Shown here: positions 10,101-16,172 of the stretch, one piece after another
How the letters are laid out: each line of letters opens with the position of its first letter
Numbering within the stretch: position 1 is the stretch's first letter
Assembly (NCBI GenBank): GCA_041394605.1
Contig: JAWKHX010000013.1
Location: forward strand, 86,867 to 150,866
Direction of reading: 5' to 3'
DNA length: 64,000 bases
DNA from: UBA668 sp041394605
Lineage (GTDB): Bacteria > Actinomycetota > Acidimicrobiia > Acidimicrobiales > Ilumatobacteraceae
The notes under the pieces: model-generated
Databases searched by the model: none
Seen by the model: only the letters and a program-made list of their open reading frames with translations
What the model was told of the DNA's origin: nothing
Program-made: the position numbers and the translations under genes

Positions 10101-10857
10101 GAACATCCACGGCGACGTCGTCGCTGTCACAGACGGTGCCGGGGTCAAGCAGGGTGCGACGATGTTCTACGACCCGTACGGGAACAGCATCGCCGGAGGC
10201 GTGCCGGACAACCAGGCCGGCACCTTCGACAACACCTGGGTCGGCCAGCACGACAAGCGTCTCGAGCATGCGGCCGGACTGCAGCCCACCATCCAGATGG
10301 GCGCCCGCCCCTACACGCCGGCGATCGGCCGCTTCTTGGAGGTCGACCCCGTCGAGGGCGGCACCCCGAACAACTACACCTACCCCACAGACCCCATCAA
10401 CCAGTTCGACCTGACTGGGATGTGCTCCTGGTATCAGATCTCCGGTGGGTGGACGGACGTGTGGACCGTGTACCGGAACGGTACGGCGATGGGCACGTAC
10501 CAGCCCGGCGATGGCAAGGGCACGTTGACGAAGAAGACCTTCATCGCGACGTTCACCCCGCAGATGAAGGCGAAGGGTTACAGCGCCCGGATGACTGGCC
10601 GCAAAGAGATCTGCATCTCCGCCTGGAACAGCTTCAAGGCGCTCGCGTCGGGGGCCTGGGCCGGAATCCTCCACCTCCCAGCCACGCTTCGGGCGTGCGT
10701 CACAGGCGTACCGGTTGGGGGCACAACGTGGTACCTCAGAGGTCTTCTTGGAAGGCAGATCGGGATTCCCTTCAGCCCGACATGGAAGGCTTTGGGATAT
10801 GTAGCACTCGCTTCATGTTGGATCGGGATTTGGACCCACCTTGCGAAATACATGTGA
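4171..10857 (+). CDS. Secreted RHS/YD-repeat polymorphic toxin with two PA14 domains
   Basis: About 2,228 residues. The ATG at 4171 is preferred to 4159 because GGAG (4161-4164) stands 6 nt before it and it opens a Sec signal peptide (MRRAVRCIVSVAVSVAVLGI, cleaved after a short AES-type site). The N-terminal third holds a wall- or shell-type beta region with Fn3-like segments. PA14-like modules lie near 6490-6920 and 8130-8550. YD repeats follow (YTYDNAGRVTAQ, YDALGRTVG, YTYDGVGRLTRA, YDARGNTTT). The RHS core ends with RPYTPAIGRFLEVDP and NQFDLTGMC near 10400-10425. After this boundary a different tip of about 145 residues begins, with lower GC and a hydrophobic end (YVALASCWIGIW). In the RHS family this tip is the released toxin; its activity is not recognised. 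The gene has no frame break over 6.7 kb. The two membrane-protein genes that follow are candidate immunity genes. Confidence 0.85.
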   Translation: MRRAVRCIVSVAVSVAVLGIAVPRVSVAESPVSVTTIPPGSGTPVTGEPPVLGSSTSAGAGVAERPSPVGLHLPTATSLSPSAVATDRGANAFDAETSVEHPELRTQFSKTYANADGTWSVQQSSMPLHFRDGRGRWADIDNRIVRRSDGTLTNSANEWSVTFEPMVSGRGVSLITSDGTVRFVAEDAASVVPTIEPDGVSVRYADVVPGSDLVYRVTGAGVEELLVVKSPSSTAAVSFTFDGVGLERVPGGLRGRGASALAGRLTVSEPESFTAEGRAMDAAAQVFSVSVVDANRSRVIVGLKASSIKSLPATAFPLTVDPTVNLTASSLIAYGNYLSNGSVYTTFNDGYARVGNPYLSSTSTVRYRSVVNFNYSAYYGADVLDAWLTTSVASGSGAGARTLKAFWADQWGFHYSNQPRYLTAPPALSYANSWSYPYMVSSMNTGVENHTGSSLNVLYDAWTVNSAAGGALLLQGDESAAYTLKKFTVSVWLTINWKPSVPSLISPANGISSHNMTQTLSASTSTDPDGDALSYQFYWCSDSGCTTKNYFSGTPTVAGGTVSQTVTFPSNAYGQTLYWGVRVTDNLTPAVFSASRSIAFTNAAPTATLTSPVNGALIVLAAGVSGQPPTLSAQVADSDDLTVNYRFELTPASGSGVVAASPWASVTQSALGAGAAVSFQIPAWLDTKGSYNWVVKVSDTNGAAGSSSVFSLKAQSRLGADAVSPMQPVGPVSVNLATGNVFVAAGSGKSVATVGGPLSVGFAYNSQDTSMVGMRGTYYVDSNSNDSPDAGEVKLVRTDSLVSFNWGTGSPAESVPIDNFKVRWEGNFQVPASGSWRFAGGRDDNLKITVTVNGGSPQVVYNTVCCLALGDPAAFSSATPITLNTNDQVSVRVDYAEFTGLAYVDLRATLNGGSEILPVFTTDTVSMPTGWTMSADTGIAPLWVSAEIGTETIVLTAADGSETGWVKTTSGGHTGWVAPAETDDVLAVNPDGTITVNAADGLVYEFGVNGVLTEVTTPADDLKPAGGKMVYSTGTYTALPARLIRIEDRLATTRWIKLYYNQPGLDTGCPAPLAGMDAAAPAGMLCALEYPDGTTSRVYYQAGLVARISDPGDESNTATGMTAAPEGRAVTDLRWTSGQLTSIVTPSDNDRINSQAGGSIPAGEQIPTGDLATAIAWTGNRPTTITLPRPAVGQNRPSTSITYGNLTSSVSLAGLPVTARVVTFDVAGRLLTDTDSVGRQTTNVWAISTDALLRTTSGGRTTSTIYDPDWHPVDSWGPAATSCFTSTAPPVPTEWMSYPPNGSCTGQVPHSHTDYDHNLSGLTGTIWANTTWTGTAVEHANAPGSTINYNDTRSAYAGGWSARYTGLLYPPSTGSYTLTFYTANATSATLWIDDIQYASLSGTQGTAVVRTFSAGDPIRIRLDVKTTSTTENVSLWWTTPTNGTAQPVPNTVLKPGFWYATRTVSDDTSGSSQVPAQSVTESRFDEGIDPAYGILTSTTVDPGGLSLTTREGFETPGAGSLLRRKSRTLPAFAGQTPSTVNSTSYDYYSATATATNPCVAGSPAVAQAGLLQTRTDPTPASGPAVGTETVYDILGRPVASRYVGATTWTCTSYDARGRVTQVVIPQSDTVPAGRTVTATYRVNGDAYTTAVTDSAGTITNVVDALGRTVKTIDVWGVTTVSVYDQLSRLTSATTTIGTHTSTTGYTYDNAGRVTAQTLGGATIATVTYSPDNATLDPGKLLSVTYPAGGGNAGNGTTGTYSYDALGRTVGISWAGPGGTVTSDTVTRSLSGRVLAETVDGTLAWTYTYDGVGRLTRAVGSGHDFQYGYAASGGCGVNTAAGNNSNRTSLTDNGSTVGSYCYDNTDRLTSATQSGYGGAIMYDARGNTTTIAGQSLSFDYAGRNTGISAGGTTVAYTSDAVDRIVTRTENGTGYRFGYTGPGDTSSYTLNTSNVVVDETIGLPGGVSANVGVGVWSYPNIHGDVVAVTDGAGVKQGATMFYDPYGNSIAGGVPDNQAGTFDNTWVGQHDKRLEHAAGLQPTIQMGARPYTPAIGRFLEVDPVEGGTPNNYTYPTDPINQFDLTGMCSWYQISGGWTDVWTVYRNGTAMGTYQPGDGKGTLTKKTFIATFTPQMKAKGYSARMTGRKEICISAWNSFKALASGAWAGILHLPATLRACVTGVPVGGTTWYLRGLLGRQIGIPFSPTWKALGYVALASCWIGIWTHLAKYM

Positions 10858-10860
10858 GCG

Positions 10861-11298
10861 ATGAGCATGCAGGCACCACATCACCGTCGTCATGTCGGGT
10901 ATCTTCAACTGCTGGAGGCCTTCCTCTACGCTTTGCCATTCCTGGTATGGGTGGTCTCGACTTCAAGGTGGCTGACCTTTGTTTCCTTCCTCGGAGTCAG
11001 CGGTCTAGTGATCGGCGTCGAGAGATTTGCCTCCATCGCATCGAGGCCACGCCCCGAATCCGATACTCATGAACGAGGCAGCCGGCGAGGCCGAGTACTT
11101 GAGCTGATCCTCCTTGTTACCGCAGCATCGGTATGGCTGTCGGGGGCGCCACTCGTCGTCTGTTGGATCACCTTCGTTGGCGTCATCGCCGTGTCCCTCT
11201 TGGGGAGTCGGCGCGCCGGGAGGCCCGAGGTCGCGACAGTGGCCGGTACCGGATCAGCGCCACAGGCTGGCCAGGATCATCCCGGCGGTCAGCCATGA
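10861..11298 (+). CDS. Small membrane protein, candidate immunity to the RHS tip
   Basis: Starts 3 bp after the RHS stop and encodes 145 residues with about four hydrophobic segments: LEAFLYALPFLVWVV, WLTFVSFLGVSGLVIGV, VLELILLVTAASVWL and LVVCWITFVGVIAVSLLG. Charged residues cluster in the loop around residues 55-75 and in the C-terminal tail. No family is recognised. Its position right after an RHS tip and its lower-GC start, like that of the tip, suggest that tip and protein travel together as a toxin-immunity pair. A membrane immunity protein would fit a toxin that attacks the membrane. This is inference only. Confidence 0.55.
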   Translation: MSMQAPHHRRHVGYLQLLEAFLYALPFLVWVVSTSRWLTFVSFLGVSGLVIGVERFASIASRPRPESDTHERGSRRGRVLELILLVTAASVWLSGAPLVVCWITFVGVIAVSLLGSRRAGRPEVATVAGTGSAPQAGQDHPGGQP

Positions 11299-11576
11299 GG
11301 GTCCTGTCGGTGTGCATCCTCACCCTCGTCGGTGTGGGTGTGTCGGTCGAGGTTGCGGGTTGGCGCCGGTGGGTGGCGCTGTGCGCGACGTGTGCGTTGC
11401 TCGTCGGCGGCCTGGTGGATCTGGCCGGCGTCGTCGTGCCGGCGTTCACAGTCGTCGTCGCGTTGAACGCGGAGTGGGTCTTCCGGACGCTGCGGCGACG
11501 GGTCAGGAAGGACGCCGGGTGGGTGCACAACGTTTTCGCCGCCCTCGGGCTGGCGCGGCCCGATCCGAAGTCCTGA
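11295..11576 (+). CDS. Small two-helix membrane protein of unknown function
   Basis: The ATG overlaps the previous stop (ATGA), so it is in the same operon as the membrane protein before it. The 93 residues contain two or three hydrophobic stretches (VLSVCILTLVGVGVSVEVAG, WVALCATCALLVGGLVDLAG and VVVPAFTVVVALNAEWVF) and a basic tail (RTLRRRVRKDAG). There is no recognised domain. It could be a second immunity factor or an unrelated envelope protein. Confidence 0.5.
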   Translation: MRVLSVCILTLVGVGVSVEVAGWRRWVALCATCALLVGGLVDLAGVVVPAFTVVVALNAEWVFRTLRRRVRKDAGWVHNVFAALGLARPDPKS

Positions 11577-11599
11577 CCAGGATCGGCGCGTGGACCGCG

Positions 11600-11605
11600 T
11601 AGAGT
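11600..11605 (+). promoter_or_regulatory. -10 box before the 29-residue peptide gene
   Basis: TAGAGT followed by 7 nt and GTG. The sequence matches the one before the hydrolase at 813 in 14 of 17 positions across GTAGAGTCG..GCGTG. There is no ribosome binding site between it and the start. Confidence 0.4.
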
Positions 11606-11612
11606 CGCAGGC

Positions 11613-11702
11613 GTGGCTGGATCCATCATCACCGGGCTGATTGCCGGCACCGTCAGCGGCATCATCGGCTTCATCCTCGGCCGTCGGTCGAGGGGCGCCT
11701 GA
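11613..11702 (+). CDS. 29-residue glycine-rich membrane peptide
   Basis: A short frame beginning GTG at 11613 encodes MAGSIITGLIAGTVSGIIGF followed by ILGRRSRGA and a stop. It is a single glycine-zipper-like transmembrane helix (small residues every 3-4 positions) capped by a positively charged tail. A TAGAGT box at 11600-11605 sits 7 nt before the GTG, in a context almost identical to that of the serine hydrolase start at 813. A leaderless small gene is therefore plausible. Function unknown. Confidence 0.45.
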   Translation: MAGSIITGLIAGTVSGIIGFILGRRSRGA

Positions 11703-11780
11703 CTCAGCGCGTCGGTCATCCATGGACGGATCTGTGGCTCGGAAAGGCGGGCACGGCCGCCGGTCGGTAGCGTCCGTGCG

Positions 11781-13070
11781 ATGAGTGCCGCCCCGTTGCC
11801 CGACCAGGTCGATGCCGTCGTCGTGGGTGCCGGATTGGCCGGGCTGGCTGCGGCCCGCGCCGTGCACGACGCCGGCCGGTCGGTGCTGGTGCTGGAGGCG
11901 GGCGACGGGGTCGGCGGGCGCCTGCGCACTGATGTGGTGGACGGGTTCACGCTGGACCGTGGCTTCCAGGTGCTGCTCACCGCCTACCCGGAGGTGAAGG
12001 CCCAACTGGACCTCGACGCGCTGGACTTCCGCCGCTTCGACCCGGGCGCGCTGGTGTGGACCGGGCGGCGCCTGTACACGATGGCGGACCCCCGCCGCCG
12101 GCCCAGCCTGATGGTGGCCAGCGGCGTGGCGCCCGTGGGGGCGATGCTGGACAAGGTGCGCCTGGCCGGCCTGGTGCACCGGCTGCGCAAGAAGGACCCC
12201 GCCGACCTGCTGCGCGCCCCGGACCGCACCACCATCCAGTCGCTGCGCGACATCGGCTTCACCACCCGGATGATCGACCGCTTCTTCCGCCCCCTGCTCG
12301 GCGGCATCCAGCTCGACGAGGGGCTCACCGGCAGCGCCCGCATGAGCGACGTGGTGCTGCACTGCCTGGCCGTCGGCGACGCCGGTGTGCCGGCCAAGGG
12401 CATGCAGGCCATCCCCGAGCAACTTGCCGCCCATCTGCCCGGCGGTGCGGTGCGGCTGGGCCACGAGGTGGTGTCTGTCGGCCAAGGCGAGGTGCGCCTG
12501 ACGGGCGGGCGGGTGGTCCGCGCCGACGCCGTCGTCGTGGCCACGGAAGGCCCGGTGGCGTCACGCCTGCTGGCCGACGAGACCGGTCACACGGCGGTCG
12601 CCGACCCGGGCAGCCGGCCCGTCGCCGCGGTGTGGTTCGCCGCGCCGGCGCCGCCCGTGCACCACAAGCTGATCATCCTCGACGGTGCCCACAGCGGGCC
12701 GGCGCTCAACGTGGCGGTGATGAGCTCCGTCGCCCCCGAGTACGCGCCCGACGGGCAGGCGCTGGTCGTCGCGGCCTGCCCGGGCGTGGCACCCGCCGAC
12801 GACGAGGGCCGCGCCGTGCTCGCGGCCGAGGTGCGCACTCAGCTCACCAGGTGGTGGGGGCGCGGCGTGGCCGACTGGCGGGTGCTGCGGGTGGATGCCA
12901 TCCACCACGGCCAGCCCGATCACCGCCCGCCGTTCGACCCGAAGCGGCGGGTGGCGCTGGGCGAGGGCATGTTCGTGTGCGGCGACCACCGCGACACGCC
13001 GTCCATCCAGGGCGCCCTGTTCAGCGGCCGCCGCTGCGGCGACGCCGTGGTGGAGTCCCTCGCCGGTTGA
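11781..13070 (+). CDS. FAD-dependent amine oxidase/phytoene desaturase-like oxidoreductase
   Basis: A protein of 429 residues opening with a Rossmann dinucleotide site (DAVVVGAGLAGLAAARAVHD, then VLVLEAGDGVGGRLRT), the full GxGxxG...E...GGR signature of the flavin amine oxidase superfamily. A second FAD segment is near the C-terminus (GMFVCGDHRDTPSIQGALFS), including the GD typical of FAD pyrophosphate binding. Family members oxidise amines or desaturate isoprenoids; the substrate is not evident. The ATG is 7 nt after a TAGCGT box (11768-11773). It is intact and convergent with the VOC gene. Confidence 0.8.
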   Translation: MSAAPLPDQVDAVVVGAGLAGLAAARAVHDAGRSVLVLEAGDGVGGRLRTDVVDGFTLDRGFQVLLTAYPEVKAQLDLDALDFRRFDPGALVWTGRRLYTMADPRRRPSLMVASGVAPVGAMLDKVRLAGLVHRLRKKDPADLLRAPDRTTIQSLRDIGFTTRMIDRFFRPLLGGIQLDEGLTGSARMSDVVLHCLAVGDAGVPAKGMQAIPEQLAAHLPGGAVRLGHEVVSVGQGEVRLTGGRVVRADAVVVATEGPVASRLLADETGHTAVADPGSRPVAAVWFAAPAPPVHHKLIILDGAHSGPALNVAVMSSVAPEYAPDGQALVVAACPGVAPADDEGRAVLAAEVRTQLTRWWGRGVADWRVLRVDAIHHGQPDHRPPFDPKRRVALGEGMFVCGDHRDTPSIQGALFSGRRCGDAVVESLAG

Positions 13071-13079
13071 GGCGGCGCC

Positions 13080-13499
13080 TCACGCGCTGATGCAGAACTC
13101 GTTGCCCTCGGGGTCGGCGAGCGTGGTCCACGCCATTGGGCCCTGCCGGCCGTCCCACAGCTTGGTGGCGCCGAGGCTGAGCGCCTTCTCCACCATCGCG
13201 GCACCCTCGCCACGGCCGGGGTGGAGGTCCAGGTGTACCCGGTTCTTCACCGCCTTCGCCTCGGGGACGTGCTGGAAAAGCAGGCGCGGGCCCTTGCCAT
13301 CCGGGTCGCTGCACGCTTCGGCGGTCGCCCAGCAGAGCACGCCGTCGAACACGATCGTGTCCTCCGGGGTGGCGTGCCCCTCGTCGAGCATCCGCTGGAC
13401 GAAGGCCGGGTCCTGCTCCACCCGGTAGCCCATCAGCGCCGCCCAGAAGCGGCAGAGGCGGTGGGGATCGTGACAGTCGACGGCGACCTGAACCTGCAT
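13080..13499 (-). CDS. VOC-superfamily (glyoxalase-like) protein
   Basis: 139 residues with the vicinal-oxygen-chelate pattern: an opening VQVAVDCHDPHRLCRFWAAL with a metal-ligand-type His, a second module with VHLDLHPG, and the closing TTLADPEGNEFCI that ends most glyoxalase-like domains. Members isomerise, cleave or bind small ligands at a metal centre. This short single-unit version is often annotated only as glyoxalase-like. It lies 10 bp upstream of the tam-like gene on the same strand but is transcribed after it, so the two may share a transcript. Confidence 0.75.
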   Translation of the reverse strand: MQVQVAVDCHDPHRLCRFWAALMGYRVEQDPAFVQRMLDEGHATPEDTIVFDGVLCWATAEACSDPDGKGPRLLFQHVPEAKAVKNRVHLDLHPGRGEGAAMVEKALSLGATKLWDGRQGPMAWTTLADPEGNEFCISA

Positions 13500-13509
13500 G
13501 GGTCCGACC

Positions 13510-14313
13510 CTACGCCGCCCGAACCCGGCCCCACATCAGGATCCGCTTGAAGGGGAAGAGGTACGGCTGGTGGTGGCCGATCACCTCGAGCAGGCGGGCC
13601 TCGTAGCGGGTGAGGAACTCGGTGTACGCGTCCGCGGGCAGCACCCGCTGGAAGCGGGTGAGCGTGGTGCCCTTCACCCACTCCACCACGTCGCGGCTGG
13701 AGGGCAGCACGTGCGGGTACACCTGCAGGCGCACGTGGGGGCGGTCCAGGCCCAACTCGTGCAGCACCGCGGAGTACTCCTCGGGCCGCAGCACGTTGGC
13801 GGCCACCGGATCCGGCGGCGGGCCGGCGGGGCCGAGCGCTGCGGCGAACTCGGGTGAGGTGGCCACCTCCCACGCCACGGTGTGCGAGGGGGCGTCGTGG
13901 TTGGCCGGAACCTGCACGGCCAGCTGGCCGCCGGGCCGTAGCGCCGCCACCCAGCGGGCCAGTACGGCCGGGTGGTCCGGCACCCACTGCAGGCTGGCGT
14001 TGGCCAGGACGAGGTCGTGGTCGCCGGCGCTGGTCCACTGCCCGATGTCGCCGGCGGTGAACGTCAGGCCCGGGCGGGCATGTGCGGCCGCCTCCGCCAG
14101 CATCGCCGGCGAACTGTCCACGCCGACCATCTCGGCCACGCCGAACCGCTCGGCGGCCAGGGCGGTCAGCTCGCCGGAACCACACCCGAGGTCGGCGGCC
14201 AGGCGGATGCCGTCGGGTCCCGGCTGCACGAGGTCCAGCAGGTCGAAGAACGGTTGGCTGCGCTCGGCGGCGAAGCGGTGGTACTGATCGGGGTCCCAGG
14301 CATCCTGACGCAT
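13510..14313 (-). CDS. tam: Trans-aconitate 2-methyltransferase-like enzyme
   Basis: 267 residues beginning MRQDAWDPDQYHRFAAERSQ, the characteristic start of trans-aconitate methyltransferases (W-P-x-x-Y). The SAM motif I is LAADLGCGSGELTALAAERF, followed by GVDSSPAMLAEA and the post-motif LVLANASLQWVPDH. The C-terminal half matches the substrate-cap region (VEWVKGTTLTRFQRVLP...YEARL). The family methylates trans-aconitate, which forms spontaneously from cis-aconitate, so detoxifying a TCA-cycle inhibitor. The start codon overlaps a tandem direct repeat that may be its operator. Confidence 0.8.
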   Translation of the reverse strand: MRQDAWDPDQYHRFAAERSQPFFDLLDLVQPGPDGIRLAADLGCGSGELTALAAERFGVAEMVGVDSSPAMLAEAAAHARPGLTFTAGDIGQWTSAGDHDLVLANASLQWVPDHPAVLARWVAALRPGGQLAVQVPANHDAPSHTVAWEVATSPEFAAALGPAGPPPDPVAANVLRPEEYSAVLHELGLDRPHVRLQVYPHVLPSSRDVVEWVKGTTLTRFQRVLPADAYTEFLTRYEARLLEVIGHHQPYLFPFKRILMWGRVRAA

Positions 14314-14332
14314 ACTTGTATCTTACTTGTAT
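14313..14332. repeat. Tandem TACTTGTAT direct repeat at the tam start
   Basis: TACTTGTAT occurs at 14313-14321 and again at 14324-14332, exactly 11 bp apart (one helical turn). The first copy overlaps the tam start codon. The second copy continues into TTGTATACAT, a GntR-like half-palindrome. Position and phasing suggest a repressor site that would block transcription or translation of tam. Confidence 0.45.
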
Positions 14333-14400
14333 ACATCTCGCTGTCGAGCCCCGGCTCGCCCGGCGTGCCCGGAGGCTCGTTCCGCCTGACCTGATCCCGA

Positions 14401-14473
14401 GCCCATGGGCGCGATGTCACGCCAGATCTGACGTGGTTCCGCGCCCATGGGCGGGAACCAGGACATGGGCGGG
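14401..14473. repeat. Repeated GCCCATGGGC palindromes and hairpin after the dehalogenase gene
   Basis: GCCCATGGGC occurs at 14401-14410 and 14443-14452, and a third partial copy CATGGGCGGG at 14464-14473. The middle copy lies inside a longer inverted repeat, GGTTCC (14435-14440) to GGAACC (14454-14459), that would form a strong hairpin. It lies 60-120 nt downstream of the haloalkane dehalogenase stop on the reverse strand. It may serve as a terminator without a U-tract or as a protein-binding site. Confidence 0.4.
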
Positions 14474-14522
14474 GCGGGCGGGTACGGCGAGGACCGCCGG
14501 AGGGGATGGTTCGGGGCGGGAC

Positions 14523-15434
14523 TCAGCGGGTGGCGGCGATGAAGTCGACCAGCACTCGGGCCAGTTCGGGGCCGCGGTCCTCCTGAAGGAAGTGGCCGCC
14601 GCCCTCGATGGTGACGTGGGGCTGGCCCTCGGCACCCGGGATGGTGCCGATGAACGCCCGCTGGCCGCCCTTGGTCACCGGGTCCGAGTCGCTGAACGTG
14701 CACAGCCACGGCTTCGTCCACGCCCGCAGCACCTCCCACGCGGCCAGCTGGTCCGGCCGGGCCGGGTCGTCCACGCTCGCCGGCACGAGCGACGGGAAGA
14801 TCCGGGCGCCGGCTTTGTAGGTGTCGTCGGGGAACGGGGCGTCGTAGGCGGCGACGACCTCGGGGGAGAGGTCGGTGGTGCAGCCGCCGTTGATGATCCC
14901 CCCGATCGGGAACGCCGGCGACTCGCGGGAGAACTGCCGCCAGCGCAGGAAGGCCTCGTTGGGCGTGGCGTCGCCGGTGGGCAGGCCGGTGTTGCCGACG
15001 GCCACCCGCGAGTACCGGTCCGGCGCGGCCGCCACCAGGCGCAGGCCGACCAGGCCGCCCCAGTCCTGCCCGAAGAACGTGATGTCGCGCAGGTCCAGCC
15101 GGTCGAACAGCGCCGCCTGCATCCAGGCCACGTGGCGGGCATAGGTGTAGTCGGCCTGCTCCGTGGGCTTGTCGCTGCGGCCGAAGCCCACCAGGTCCGG
15201 CGCCACCACCCGGTGCCCGGCTGCCACCAGCACCGGGATCATGTGCCGGTACAGGAAGCACCAGCTCGGCTCGCCGTGCATCAGCAGCACGGGCGCGGCG
15301 TCGGCCGGGCCCTCGTCCAGGTAGTGGACCCGCAGCTCGCCGCCCTCCCCGTCCGGGACCGTCACGTAGTGCGGCTGGAACGGGAAGTCCGGCAGTCCGG
15401 TGAAGCGGTCGTCGGGGGTGCGCAGGGATTGCAT
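14523..15434 (-). CDS. Haloalkane dehalogenase, HLD-I type (DhlA-like)
   Basis: 303 residues of an alpha/beta-hydrolase closely resembling DhlA. The nucleophile elbow is FFGQDWGG, with D124 as nucleophile and W125 as halide-binding tryptophan. The oxyanion segment is MHGEPSWCFLYRHMIPV (E55 as in DhlA), the cap holds a second Trp in AFLRWRQF, the acid is in FSDSDPVT after strand 7, and the general base H281 is in EGGGHFLQE. YTYARHVAWM and APFPDDTYKAGARIFP match family landmarks. It hydrolyses carbon-halogen bonds to alcohols in the cytoplasm. It is encoded 11 bp after tetR in the same direction and opposite a halohydrin dehalogenase, making a dehalogenation cluster. Family assignment is strong; substrate range cannot be told. 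Confidence 0.85.
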   Translation of the reverse strand: MQSLRTPDDRFTGLPDFPFQPHYVTVPDGEGGELRVHYLDEGPADAAPVLLMHGEPSWCFLYRHMIPVLVAAGHRVVAPDLVGFGRSDKPTEQADYTYARHVAWMQAALFDRLDLRDITFFGQDWGGLVGLRLVAAAPDRYSRVAVGNTGLPTGDATPNEAFLRWRQFSRESPAFPIGGIINGGCTTDLSPEVVAAYDAPFPDDTYKAGARIFPSLVPASVDDPARPDQLAAWEVLRAWTKPWLCTFSDSDPVTKGGQRAFIGTIPGAEGQPHVTIEGGGHFLQEDRGPELARVLVDFIAATR

Positions 15435-15445
15435 CGGCGGGCTCC

Positions 15446-16108
15446 TCAGGCGGTTGCGGTGAACAGGCAGGTGAGCGCGTCGACCATGGTGGCCTCGGCG
15501 TCGGCGGCGGACAGGCCCTGGTCCGTGCGCCACAGCGACCAGGTCTCGTAGCTGGCCAGCGTGTCGGCGGCGGCCAGGCGGCGGGCGGCGCCGCCCCCGG
15601 GCATCGCCGCCAGTTCGGCGCGGAACAGGTGGGCCACCTGGGCCCGCATCTCCGCCCGGTTCTGGGCCAGGCGGGCGGCGACGGCCCGGTTGAACGGGGC
15701 CCGCAGCCGGCTGACCAGGGCCACCGGGAAGATGGCCTCGTAGAGCGCGGCGCGCTGCTGGGCGACGGCGGCGATGCGCTCGGCCAGCGGGCGGTCCGGC
15801 GGGCAGGTGAGCGGCAGCAGGTGGGCGACGTCCATCAACTGGTGGGTGATGGCTGCGTTGGCCAGGTCTTCCACGTCGTCGAAGTAGCGGAACACGGAGC
15901 GGGCGGACACGCCGGAGCGGGTGGCGATCTCGTCGGCCGAGGGGTCCAGGTTGCCCTCGCGGTAGAGGGCCAGCAGCGCCTGGACGACGGCGTCGCGGTT
16001 GCGGTCGCGGCGCAGGCGCCGCCCGTCCACGTCGCTGGGGGACGGCGCTGCGGCAGCAGCAGGGGTGGCGGGAGCAGCGGCTCGGGTGACGGCTGGGGTG
16101 GAAGCCAT
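15446..16108 (-). CDS. TetR-family repressor
   Basis: 220 residues: an Ala/Pro-rich lead (1-30), then a TetR DNA-binding domain (RDAVVQALLALYREGNLDPS, ADEIATRSGVSARSVFRYFD) and a helical ligand-binding domain. The ATG at 16108 is preferred to upstream in-frame codons because a TACCGT box (16115-16120, reverse) lies 6 nt before it. The gene is first in an operon with the haloalkane dehalogenase and divergent from halohydrin dehalogenase. It therefore most likely represses both directions from the shared promoter region and responds to a halogenated compound or its product. The ligand is inferred. Confidence 0.85.
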   Translation of the reverse strand: MASTPAVTRAAAPATPAAAAAPSPSDVDGRRLRRDRNRDAVVQALLALYREGNLDPSADEIATRSGVSARSVFRYFDDVEDLANAAITHQLMDVAHLLPLTCPPDRPLAERIAAVAQQRAALYEAIFPVALVSRLRAPFNRAVAARLAQNRAEMRAQVAHLFRAELAAMPGGGAARRLAAADTLASYETWSLWRTDQGLSAADAEATMVDALTCLFTATA

Positions 16109-16114
16109 GGGGGA

Positions 16115-16166
16115 ACGGTAGCAGGGCCGTCCCATAGTTGACAGTCCGAATGACAATTGTTTGAAT
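16115..16166. promoter_or_regulatory. Overlapping divergent promoters tetR/halohydrin dehalogenase
   Basis: Forward: TTGACA (16138-16143), a 17-nt spacer and TTGAAT (16161-16166), with the ATG at 16173 only 6 nt further, a near-consensus leaderless promoter. Reverse: TACCGT (16115-16120) 6 nt before tetR, with its -35 position falling on the same 16138-16143 bases. TGACA occurs twice (16139-16143 and 16151-16155), 12 bp apart start to start, and the palindrome ACAATTGT lies at 16153-16160; these are possible TetR contacts. Confidence 0.5.
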
Positions 16167-16172
16167 GCGGCG

